From Pelagimonas varians (GTDB lineage Bacteria; Pseudomonadota; Alphaproteobacteria; Rhodobacterales; Rhodobacteraceae): 34,894 nt of DNA. Below are positions 16,955-24,281 of the stretch, in pieces. The position numbers and the translations under genes were made by a program. Positions within the stretch are counted from its first letter, which is position 1; every line of letters begins with the position of its first letter. The stretch is taken from the NCBI RefSeq assembly GCF_003208435.1, contig NZ_QKMF01000028.1:1-34894 (forward strand). Reading direction: 5' to 3'. A model generated the notes under the pieces. That model searched no databases. It was given only the letters and a program-made list of their open reading frames with translations, and was not told where the DNA came from.

Positions 16955-17983
16955 ATGATGAATAGAAGAACATTCACAAAGTCGCTGTTGTCAGCGGTGC
17001 CTGTCGCAGGTGCCTTCGGTAGCGGAGCATTTGCGCAAGGTTTACGTGATATCACGTTCGTTCAGCCAAGCCCGTCAGCCATTAACTCGTTTCCTGTCTT
17101 TGTAGCGATCGGCGAAGGTTATTTTGAGGAGGAGGGCCTCAAAGTGACCGTAGAAGCAATCAACGGTTCGGGTGCCGTTCTTCAGGCCCTTTCGGCTGGC
17201 CAAGCGCAGTTTGGGCGCCCTGGCCCGGGTCCGATGCTCGCGGCTCGGTCGCGCGGCGTGGAAGCTGTGCATATCTACAACGTCGCAGCCCGCAGCAACT
17301 TTGGCATAGCCGTCCAAGAAGGCTCCCCGATCCAGAACGTCGAAGAGCTGCGCGGCAAGGTCATCGGCACAGGTACTGCGGACGGTGCCGAAGTCGGCTT
17401 TGCGCGCAATGTTATGACAAGCGTTGGCATGGTCGAAGGTAAGGACTTCGAATTCCTGACTGTCGGCGACGGCGGCCCTGCAACAGCAGCCTTCTTGAAT
17501 GGCGCAATTGATGCCTATTCCTCTTCGACGGCTGACACCGCGGTGTTGAACCAACGCGGAATGGCTGTGCGTGACATCACTCCTGCGGAGTTTGGCCGTT
17601 TCTTTGGCAATGGCATTGCGACCATGGCCGATACCATCGCTAACGACCGCGAACTGGTCGAAGGTTGGAGCCGCGCCTTTGCACGCGGTCATGCATTTTC
17701 GCTTGATGATGCCAACCGTGAGACTGTGCTGAAACATCTTGCAACCGGTAACCCACAAGAAGGCGAAGACAAAGAGTTCCAATCAGCACTGTTTGATGCG
17801 GTTCGCTCGAAAACCATTCCGACCGATACCAGCAACGGCTACGGTTGGTACCCTGCCGAGGTTTGGCAAGAATGGCATGACTCTCTCTTGGCTGGAGGCG
17901 AGATCCCTGCCCCACTCGATGATCTAAGCGCTGCTTGGACCAATGAGTTTGCCGCAATCGGGAATAAGGCGATTGGCGGATGA
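16955..17983 (+). CDS. ABC transporter substrate-binding protein (SsuA/TauA/NMT1-like)
   Basis: 342 residues from ATG 16955, 9 nt after GGAGG. The N-terminus MMNRRTFTKSLLSAVPVAGA carries a twin-arginine-like RR-T-F motif, a hydrophobic stretch and an FAQG cleavage region, so export by Tat is likely. The mature protein has the NMT1/SsuA-like features PSPSAINSFPVFVAIGEGYF, EEEGLKV, LSAGQAQFG and LRGKVIGTGTADGAEV. This class binds small anions such as sulfonates, nitrate, bicarbonate, taurine or pyrimidine precursors. The stop codon overlaps the ATPase start (ATGA), so translation is coupled. It delivers the substrate that the flanking FAH hydrolase and dehydrogenase presumably break down. Confidence 0.87.
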   Translation: MMNRRTFTKSLLSAVPVAGAFGSGAFAQGLRDITFVQPSPSAINSFPVFVAIGEGYFEEEGLKVTVEAINGSGAVLQALSAGQAQFGRPGPGPMLAARSRGVEAVHIYNVAARSNFGIAVQEGSPIQNVEELRGKVIGTGTADGAEVGFARNVMTSVGMVEGKDFEFLTVGDGGPATAAFLNGAIDAYSSSTADTAVLNQRGMAVRDITPAEFGRFFGNGIATMADTIANDRELVEGWSRAFARGHAFSLDDANRETVLKHLATGNPQEGEDKEFQSALFDAVRSKTIPTDTSNGYGWYPAEVWQEWHDSLLAGGEIPAPLDDLSAAWTNEFAAIGNKAIGG

Positions 17984-18792
17984 ACACTGCAATTGCGCAG
18001 GACAATGCCGGCTCACCCAGTTTGGGTGAGCCGGTTTACGAGCTGTCCAATGTTAGCAAAACCTATGCCCGAAATCTCGTGGTCGCTTTGGACGATGTCA
18101 GCCTGACCCTGCGCAAGGGTAGCTTTACATCGGTCATCGGATCCAGCGGGTGCGGAAAGTCGACACTCCTGAAAATTATGGCAGGGTTGATTCCGCCTAC
18201 ACAAGGCAGGGTTGCCTTGCAGGGGAAACCGGTGACCGGACCCCGCCGTGATATCGGCATGATGTTTCAGCAGGCCACACTTTTCCCATGGAAAACGGCG
18301 GTGGAGAACATCGTGCTGCCCATTGAAATTCGCGACGGTAGAGCAGCCGCAGCCAAAGCCATGGACAAGGCCCATGACCTATTGGATATCGTTGGGCTAA
18401 AGGGATTTGACGGGGTCTACCCCAATGAGCTTTCGGGCGGCATGGCGCAGCGGGCGTCGATCTGCCGGATGCTCATCACGGAACCGGCGGTTCTGTTGCT
18501 GGATGAACCGTTTAGCGCGCTCGATGAGTTGTCACGTGACATGATGAACATGGAGCTCCAAAGAATTTGCCGCGAACAGGACGCTACAGCATTTCTAGTG
18601 ACCCATTCGATTCAAGAGGCCGTGATCTTGTCAGACGAGATCGTGGTGATGAAGCCCCGTCCGGGACGGGTTGCCGAGATTGTCAAAGTTGATCTGCCTC
18701 GACCAAGGACGTTGGACATGATGACGACACCGGAATTCGGTGAAATCGTTGAATACATCCGTGGGCTTCTGGATAAAGGAGAAGACATGTGA
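17980..18792 (+). CDS. ABC transporter ATP-binding protein (SsuB/TauB-like)
   Basis: 270 residues. Walker A GSSGCGKST at 54-62, Q-loop in GMMFQQATLFPWKTA, signature LSGGMAQRASICRML, Walker B AVLLLDEPFSALDE and H-loop VTHSIQEA. The FPWKTA segment is typical of the nitrate/sulfonate/taurine ATPase group. It powers the importer formed with the genes on either side. The ATG overlaps the previous stop by 4 bp, and the next gene's GTG overlaps this stop, so all three are translationally coupled. Confidence 0.92.
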   Translation: MNTAIAQDNAGSPSLGEPVYELSNVSKTYARNLVVALDDVSLTLRKGSFTSVIGSSGCGKSTLLKIMAGLIPPTQGRVALQGKPVTGPRRDIGMMFQQATLFPWKTAVENIVLPIEIRDGRAAAAKAMDKAHDLLDIVGLKGFDGVYPNELSGGMAQRASICRMLITEPAVLLLDEPFSALDELSRDMMNMELQRICREQDATAFLVTHSIQEAVILSDEIVVMKPRPGRVAEIVKVDLPRPRTLDMMTTPEFGEIVEYIRGLLDKGEDM

Positions 18793-19652
18793 GCGACGTT
18801 CAGAACAACGCCCCGATAGAGCGCAATGACACAGAAGATACGGTCTGGGTCCAGGAAATATCGTTTATCGACTCGGTTCCCCGATGGCTCGCGATGAGCT
18901 TTGTCTTTTTTGTGTTTGTCGGAACTTGGCAACTGGTGACATTCTTCGAAATGGTTTCGCCGATTATTCTTCCAACGCCGTGGGAAACTTTACTCGACAT
19001 GATTTTCGTCGGTAAAAACCTATTGACTGGTGGCTATATGCTGGTCGCGCTTTGGATCACGATCCAAGAAGTGATCCTAGGTTTTGCCTTGGCCATTGCC
19101 CTTGGATTTTCCTTGGGGATCTTGGTCGGAGAAACCGCATTTGGCGAAAAGGCCGTGATGCCCTACCTGGTTGCCATCGATACGATGCCAAAGGTGGCAT
19201 TTGCCCCGCTGTTTGTCGCGTGGCTTGGGTTTGGGATCGAATCCAAGGTTGCCTTGGCGGCCTTCATTGCAACCTTTCCAATTGTAGTTGGCACGGCGGC
19301 AGGGCTGCATTCGGCGGATGAAAACGCCCGCATGCTGTTCAAAACGATGGGCGCAACACGGATGCAAACCTTGTTCAAAATGAAACTGCCTACAGGTCTG
19401 CCCCAAATATTTACCGGCCTCAAGATTGGTGCCGTAGGTGTTATGGCTGGTGCGATTACCGGTGAATTCCTTGGCGGTGGCAAAGGCTTCGGAGAATTGA
19501 TCCGTGTCGCAGCTTCGCAGCTCAACACGCCTCGGGTGTTCTCGTTGATCTTATATCTGAGCCTTGTTGGACTGGTGGTCTACTTGTTGGTTATGCACGC
19601 CCAACGCAAAGTGGTGTTCTGGCATGAAGAACGGGTTGGTGCCCATGACTGA
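18789..19652 (+). CDS. ABC transporter permease (SsuC/TauC-like)
   Basis: 287 residues starting at GTG 18789, overlapping the ATPase stop. After a hydrophilic start of about 30 residues come about six membrane helices, and the cytoplasmic coupling motif of binding-protein-dependent permeases is seen as GLHSADENARMLFKTMGATR followed by PTGLPQIFTGLKIG. DTMPKVAFAPLFVAWLGFGI is typical of SsuC/TauC-type permeases. It forms the inner-membrane channel of the importer. Its last codons overlap the start of the next gene by 8 bp. Confidence 0.9.
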   Translation: MSDVQNNAPIERNDTEDTVWVQEISFIDSVPRWLAMSFVFFVFVGTWQLVTFFEMVSPIILPTPWETLLDMIFVGKNLLTGGYMLVALWITIQEVILGFALAIALGFSLGILVGETAFGEKAVMPYLVAIDTMPKVAFAPLFVAWLGFGIESKVALAAFIATFPIVVGTAAGLHSADENARMLFKTMGATRMQTLFKMKLPTGLPQIFTGLKIGAVGVMAGAITGEFLGGGKGFGELIRVAASQLNTPRVFSLILYLSLVGLVVYLLVMHAQRKVVFWHEERVGAHD

Positions 19653-20694
19653 CAATGTGATTGCAGTCGATGCTCTGCGCGGCTTCGTGGCCCGCGCTCT
19701 GACTGCACAAGGTGTGCCGTTATCCGATGCGGCACAAGTCGCCGCTTTGATGGTCGAAGCGGATGTCTATGGGTACAACACCCATGGTGTGTTCCGGTTG
19801 CGCCAGTATTTGGCGCGGCTAAAGGGGGGGGGCTGCAATCCCACCCCTACCCTTTCTGTGGTCCAAGAAACCGTCGCGACCGGATTGATCGATGGCGACA
19901 ACGGGCTTGGCCATCTTGCAATGGCCGCCGCTCGGGATCTGGCGATGGAAAAAGCCCGCAAAGTTGGAATTGGCTGGGTCGGTGTGCGCGGAGGCAACCA
20001 CGCAGGGCCACTTGCTCTTTACGTGCGTCCTCAAGCCGAAGCGGGTTTGTTGGGAATGGCCGCCGCCGTAGGAAGCGCCAACCACGTGCCCCCCTATGGC
20101 GGGTCAGATTTGTTGATCGGGACCAACCCAATTGCCTTCTCGGCACCAGTTGATGGCCCGGACCCCTTCGTCTTTGATATGGCAACAACAGTCGCTGCGA
20201 TGGGCAAGATCAAGACTTTGCTACAGCAAGGCGAACCGATGCCGGAGGGCTGGATGGTTGGCAAGGACGGCAAGCCACTGACCGATCCCAGCCGCAAATC
20301 CGAAGGGTTTTTACTGCCGATTGGGGGCCCAAAAGGGTTTGGACTGTCTGTTGCCATTGGCCTATTGGCTGGCGTTCTGAATGGAGCGGCTTTCGGGTCT
20401 GACGTCGTGGATTTCACCGCCGACACAACATCGCAAACCAACACGGGGCAGTTTGTCATGGCGCTCGACCCGAACGCCTTCGGGCTCGGGGACGACTTCG
20501 GGCAAGAAGTGGCGCGTATCTTTGCAGAAATGCGCGCTTCGCCACCCCTGTCGGGCCATGATCCCGTTCGTTTGCCGGGGGACGGAAAAACCTTATCCGC
20601 GGCCGCCATCCGCAGTAATGGCATCGCGCTAAAGCCTGCTCTGCGGTATGACCTAGACTTGCTCGCGGCGGAATACGACATCGCCAAGCTTTGA
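19645..20694 (+). CDS. Malate/L-lactate dehydrogenase (Ldh2) family NAD(P)-dependent oxidoreductase
   Basis: 349 residues from ATG 19645; longer in-frame starts lie deep in the permease gene. The Ldh2 family fold is shown by YGYNTHGVFRLRQYLARLK (Thr46, His47, Arg51), GWVGVRGGNHAG with the probable catalytic His119, GTNPIAFSAP and GGPKGFGLSVAI. The family includes (R)-sulfolactate dehydrogenase ComC, ureidoglycolate dehydrogenase AllD, malate dehydrogenases and imine reductases, all acting on a 2-hydroxy- or 2-oxo-acid type group. Being the last gene of the FAH-ABC operon, it most likely oxidises the imported compound or an intermediate. A run of nine G residues at 19824-19832 encodes the three glycines after RLK and could slip. 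Confidence 0.87.
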   Translation: MTDNVIAVDALRGFVARALTAQGVPLSDAAQVAALMVEADVYGYNTHGVFRLRQYLARLKGGGCNPTPTLSVVQETVATGLIDGDNGLGHLAMAAARDLAMEKARKVGIGWVGVRGGNHAGPLALYVRPQAEAGLLGMAAAVGSANHVPPYGGSDLLIGTNPIAFSAPVDGPDPFVFDMATTVAAMGKIKTLLQQGEPMPEGWMVGKDGKPLTDPSRKSEGFLLPIGGPKGFGLSVAIGLLAGVLNGAAFGSDVVDFTADTTSQTNTGQFVMALDPNAFGLGDDFGQEVARIFAEMRASPPLSGHDPVRLPGDGKTLSAAAIRSNGIALKPALRYDLDLLAAEYDIAKL

Positions 20695-20707
20695 CAAGGC
20701 TGTCGTT

Positions 20708-20723
20708 CGGTCAACATTGACCG
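20708..20723. repeat. 16-bp inverted repeat before the TauE-like gene
   Basis: CGGTCAA-CA-TTGACCG has 7-bp arms and a 2-nt centre. It lies 14 bp after the dehydrogenase stop and about 110 bp before the exporter start. Its compact, protein-site-like shape suggests an operator rather than a terminator, but no regulator can be assigned; it does not match ACCAAT-N6-ATTGGT. Confidence 0.5.
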
Positions 20724-20759
20724 GCCCGTTCCACATACCTTTTTCAGAGACTTAGCAGC

Positions 20760-20794
20760 GGATCAACGCGCCCGGATATTGGTCGCGTTGATCC
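20760..20794. repeat. 11-bp-arm inverted repeat before the TauE-like gene
   Basis: GGATCAACGCG (20760-20770) and CGCGTTGATCC (20784-20794) are perfect complements around a 13-nt loop. No T tract follows on either strand. As RNA it would form a strong hairpin 40 bp before the exporter start. It could be a terminator of unusual type, an attenuating or processing hairpin, or a DNA site. Confidence 0.6.
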
Positions 20795-20834
20795 ACAATA
20801 CGACGCGCTCGGCCTCTAACAAAGAAAGATCAAA

Positions 20835-21662
20835 GTGACTGACCTAACAACACTACAAATTTCGCTCATTTTGTGCGGCGTCATCTTTGCATCGATCACC
20901 GCTGGTATCTTGGCCGGTTTGCTTGGTGTTGGTGGGGGTATCGTTCTTGTCCCCGTTCTGTTCTGGATTCTATCTTTCACGGATTTCCCGCCCGAGCTTT
21001 CCATGCATATGGCAGTGGCTACATCTCTTGCCACGATCATTTTCACCTCTGTTTCGTCGGCAAGGGCGCATAACGCGCGCGGCGCTGTCGACCGGAATTT
21101 GTTGCGGAGCTGGGCCCCTGGTCTGGTTTTTGGCGCTTTAGCAGGCGGCATATTGGCCCGCTATATCGATGCAAATGGGTTACGGGCCATATTTGGCGGT
21201 ATAGCCGTTTTGGTGGCCATAAATATGCTGCTACCACGCACTCTGGTAATCTCATCCACATTGCCTGAGGGCTGGCTGCCAAATGGGTTTTTATCGGGGG
21301 TTACCGGCCTGTTTTCTGCTCTGATGGGTATCGGAGGAGGCACATTATCCGTCCCTCTCCTAAGTGCCTTTTCAGTCGAAATCCGGCGGGCAGTTGGTAC
21401 TGCTGCAGCCTTTGGCTTTCTCATCGCGGTTCCGGCCGGAGTTGGGTTTGTCATTTCCGGGTGGAACGTGCCGGATCGCCCGCCATTTTCCTTGGGCTAT
21501 ATCAATTATGCGGTCGCAGCTCTCATCTTGCCGTTTACCGTCGGCTTCGCGCCTTTGGGGGCGCGGCTTGCGCATACTCTCGACACAGTCTGGATAAAGC
21601 GAGGGTTCGCACTCTTTTTAATGATCACCGCTGTGAACATGCTCGCAGCATTCACTGCCTAA
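20835..21662 (+). CDS. TauE/SafE family membrane exporter
   Basis: 275 residues from GTG 20835. About eight hydrophobic helices in two similar halves, each with the family's glycine-rich signature: GILAGLLGVGGGIVLVPVLF near the N-terminus and LFSALMGIGGGTLSVPLL in the middle. This is the TauE/SafE (formerly DUF81) family, whose studied members export sulfite, sulfoacetate or related anions. It is 140 bp downstream of the dehydrogenase on the same strand, separated by two inverted repeats, so it may belong to the operon or have its own control. Its presence beside an SsuABC/TauABC-like importer hints at organosulfonate use, but family members with unrelated roles are common. Confidence 0.88.
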   Translation: MTDLTTLQISLILCGVIFASITAGILAGLLGVGGGIVLVPVLFWILSFTDFPPELSMHMAVATSLATIIFTSVSSARAHNARGAVDRNLLRSWAPGLVFGALAGGILARYIDANGLRAIFGGIAVLVAINMLLPRTLVISSTLPEGWLPNGFLSGVTGLFSALMGIGGGTLSVPLLSAFSVEIRRAVGTAAAFGFLIAVPAGVGFVISGWNVPDRPPFSLGYINYAVAALILPFTVGFAPLGARLAHTLDTVWIKRGFALFLMITAVNMLAAFTA

Positions 21663-21709
21663 CGGGGGCTTGGTTTGCTCTCGCGACTGTATGTCTTGGG
21701 CGAACCAAC

Positions 21710-21940
21710 CCTTTGGGACGGGCCGCAAAACGACTGTTACGCAGGCTGTGTGAGCGTCTTGGTTTCTTTCCCAAACTGATTATCACGGACAAGGGACTGA
21801 ACAACCGCATCGATAGCAGCCACAAACTGTTGCTAAAACGGGAAAGGGCCATGCAGGGACATCGATCGCGTGAAAGCCTGCAGTGGTTTGTATCTGCTCA
21901 CACTGCGGTCCGAAATCGTTTTTCCATTCCTGCACGCCGC
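21710..21940 (+). mobile_element. IS6-family transposase remnant with internal deletion
   Basis: The plus strand encodes GRAAKRLLRRLCERLGFFPK-LIITDK and then, directly joined at about 21791, GLNNRIDSSHKLLLKRERAM, QGHRSRESLQWFVSAHTAVR and NRFSI. These are the middle and C-terminal blocks of IS6-family DDE transposases. Intact relatives have a few dozen residues between the ITDK block and the NNRAENSH block, and these are missing. The N-terminal third is absent too. The fragment is dead and lies 48 bp after the exporter gene. Confidence 0.75.
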
Positions 21941-22415
21941 GGCTCAGCAACAGCAAATCCGCCCCCCTCCTTGAAGCTTTGAGTTCTTGGCAGATGCAAC
22001 TCAGGGTGCTTGAAAACTGGCTTTGCAGAAACTCTTCGGCCTTGGACATTTAGCGTGACAACCCCGTTGAATGAGCTCGACCTGTCTGCTGACATAGTCA
22101 CTATGCCCGCTCACGCAAAGCGCGGTTCGACCAGCTTGAAATGCGCATTCTCTAGAGCCATTTCGAGGGAACGCACCACCCGCGCACTCCCAAAGAGATC
22201 GACGCGCAACAGGGGGATTTTGCCCACGGGGCCCTCCACCTCCATCAACAAAGGCCGGATCGATATCCTTCGCAGCGGTAACAAAACGAAGTTGTCAAAG
22301 ATCCGCAAGCGGTCATTCAGGCTGGTGCAATTGGACCGATGTGTTTTGATACCGGAGCTGAAGCGGTTCTCCGAAAATGCAGGAACCACAAGCGGCAGCA
22401 AGCTGGCCCGGATAC
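21941..22415. other. 475-bp stretch without a recognisable gene
   Basis: Both strands carry open stretches (for example minus-strand 22111-22458, which runs into the GntR gene, and plus-strand 22010-22423), but none has a credible start or a recognisable family. They may be worn remnants left by the neighbouring IS6 event. Confidence 0.45.
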
Positions 22416-23078
22416 TTAGGTAGGCAAGCGCAAGTTGTTGATATGTTCCGACAGGCACGCGAGAAGTAAGGGCTTGTTTCGGCTCACCAGCGCGTCGATC
22501 ATTCGATCATGCTGCTCGACCAAAAGTGTTAGGCTGGTGAACTCGATGTCATAGGCACGGGCCAGCTGGAAATGCATATGGTCGAAAGACAGATTGCGAT
22601 ATTGCTCGGTGATAAAGTCATTGCGCGCGAGACCGATCAGGATCAGGTGGAACTCACCATTCAGCCGCCCCCATTCGACCTTTGCGGCCTGCCCGTGCTT
22701 GACTATCTTTCGCATCTTGTCGTTCAGGCGACGCAAAGCCTCGATGTCCGCCTCAGTGGTATTGTCAAAACCCAGATCGACGGTGGACACTTCGAACAGT
22801 TCACGGAACTGCACAAACTGTGCAAACTCCTCGCGCGTGGGCTTGTCAGCGACAAAGTATCCGCGGTTGGGTTCGACCCGCACCAGCCGCGAGGCCAGCA
22901 ATCGGGCCAGCGCCTCTCGTACCGGGATCATGCTGACCCCATGCATATCGGCGATTTTCTTCACGCCGATATGAGCGCCAGGCTCATAGCCACCAGCCAG
23001 GATAGTCTCCCGGATCACCACCACCAGTCGGTCAACAAGGCTGCCTGGTTCAGTCAGCTTTACCCGTATTTCATTCAC
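22416..23078 (-). CDS. GntR-family regulator with FCD domain
   Basis: 220 residues. The winged helix-turn-helix (about 10-75) shows YEPGAHIGVKKIADMHGVSM, IPVREALARLL and VRVEPNRGYFV; the FCD domain (about 80-215) has LNGEFHLILIGLARNDF, LVEQHDRMIDALVSRN and LSEHINNLR. It is the last gene of the minus-strand operon PanB-like, Rieske, GcvT-like, regulator, 21 bp after the GcvT-like stop. Its probable operator is the AT-rich palindrome at 26231-26246 in front of that operon. The ligand is presumably the substrate or an intermediate of the demethylation module. Confidence 0.88.
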   Translation of the reverse strand: MNEIRVKLTEPGSLVDRLVVVIRETILAGGYEPGAHIGVKKIADMHGVSMIPVREALARLLASRLVRVEPNRGYFVADKPTREEFAQFVQFRELFEVSTVDLGFDNTTEADIEALRRLNDKMRKIVKHGQAAKVEWGRLNGEFHLILIGLARNDFITEQYRNLSFDHMHFQLARAYDIEFTSLTLLVEQHDRMIDALVSRNKPLLLACLSEHINNLRLPT

Positions 23079-23099
23079 GTTGTTTCACCTAGCCCCACC

Positions 23100-24203
23100 T
23101 CATACAAATGGCAGATCACAGATCGTGCCAGGAAGTGGCTCTCCGTTTCTGACAACCTCGACCCTATCCCCGATTTTCACTGTCCGCGAGACCAGAACGA
23201 AACCGATCACCGCGTGCAACCGCGGTGACCAGCCGCCATTGGTCATGCTGCCGACTTTTTGCCCGTCGACCAGTACGTCGCACCATGTGGCGTGACCAGC
23301 CTGTGTCGACCAGTCATCCAGCCTAACGCCAAGCTGATGTCGCTTCGGCCCGTCGGCGTGGATACGGCGCAAAGCCTTGATGCCGACCACATCGTCGGCG
23401 AGATCCAGATTTACGTATTGCCCAAGGCGCACCTCAAACGGGTTGGTCTCGTCATCGGTGTCACCACCATATGACAGCAGCCCGCTTTCGATCCGTTCCA
23501 CCGGGTTGGGGTTGCCGGGGCCGATGCCAAAGCGTTGCCCCGCCTCGCGTATGATATTCCACAGATCGACGCCGCGGCTGCCATCCATAAGGTACAATTC
23601 AAACCCGCCCTGCTTGGAAAAGCCTGAGCGGGCGATCTTCATCGGGATACCGTTGATCTCGGCCTCGGCGAACCAGAAAAACCTGATATCACGCACCCAA
23701 TCCCCGAAGATCGACGCGACAACATCCTCGGCCTTTGGCCCTTGTACCGCCATCGGGGACACGTCCGGTTCGCAGATATCAACGTCGAACCCGCGCTCAG
23801 CTGCGATGGCACGCGCCCACATCAGCATGTTGTTGTCGGCGATCGACATCCAGTACAGATCATCGGCAAGCTTCAGCACGACTGGGTCGTTGATCAACAC
23901 ACCGCGATGATCACAAATTGGCACATACTTGCCTTGGTTGACCGCGCATTTTGACAGGTCTCGCAGCGACAACACCTGCGTCAGGCGGGCCGCATCCGAT
24001 CCGCTGATTTGCACCTGTCGCTGCACTGCGACATCCCACATCGCAACACCATGCATCAGCCGGTCATATTCGGCCATCGGGTCACCATAGGACACTGGCA
24101 TCAGCATCCGGTTATATGGGGAAAAGGCCACAACGCCCTCTTGAACGGTGGCGTCGTAATAGGGCGATAGGCGCAGACGGGTGTTGGGTCCAATTTCTGC
24201 CAT
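23100..24203 (-). CDS. GcvT/DmdA-like folate-binding aminomethyltransferase family protein
   Basis: 367 residues from ATG 24203, 8 nt after AAGGT; a TTG two codons earlier is possible but poorer. The whole length matches the glycine-cleavage T-protein fold, closest by eye to the DmdA/LigM-type methyltransferases: VWDVS-like VAMWDVAVQRQVQISG, LINDPVVLKLADDLYWMSIA, EPDVSPMAVQGPKAEDVVAS, ARSGFSKQGGFELYL and NPVERIESGLLSYGGDTDD. Such proteins move a methyl group from a sulfonium, ether or amine to tetrahydrofolate. The neighbours are a Rieske oxygenase and a PanB-like enzyme, so a one-carbon role is likely. It is not called DmdA: the usual dmdA neighbours are absent and the N-terminus and C-terminus differ. 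A GC-rich hairpin (24223-24235) lies in the 78-bp gap to the Rieske gene. Confidence 0.82.
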   Translation of the reverse strand: MAEIGPNTRLRLSPYYDATVQEGVVAFSPYNRMLMPVSYGDPMAEYDRLMHGVAMWDVAVQRQVQISGSDAARLTQVLSLRDLSKCAVNQGKYVPICDHRGVLINDPVVLKLADDLYWMSIADNNMLMWARAIAAERGFDVDICEPDVSPMAVQGPKAEDVVASIFGDWVRDIRFFWFAEAEINGIPMKIARSGFSKQGGFELYLMDGSRGVDLWNIIREAGQRFGIGPGNPNPVERIESGLLSYGGDTDDETNPFEVRLGQYVNLDLADDVVGIKALRRIHADGPKRHQLGVRLDDWSTQAGHATWCDVLVDGQKVGSMTNGGWSPRLHAVIGFVLVSRTVKIGDRVEVVRNGEPLPGTICDLPFV

Positions 24204-24281
24204 TTGCAAAGACCTTGTTTCGGGGGCCGCGCCCCTTGGGGTTGGTATTTTGGGACCATGGAAGCGCCCCGCCTCAAGGGG

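Noticed and set aside
23100-24203. Calling this gene DMSP demethylase (dmdA)
   Set aside because: The similarity is real, but the operon partners differ from known dmdA neighbourhoods and the family includes O-demethylases and other folate methyltransferases; only a tree could decide.
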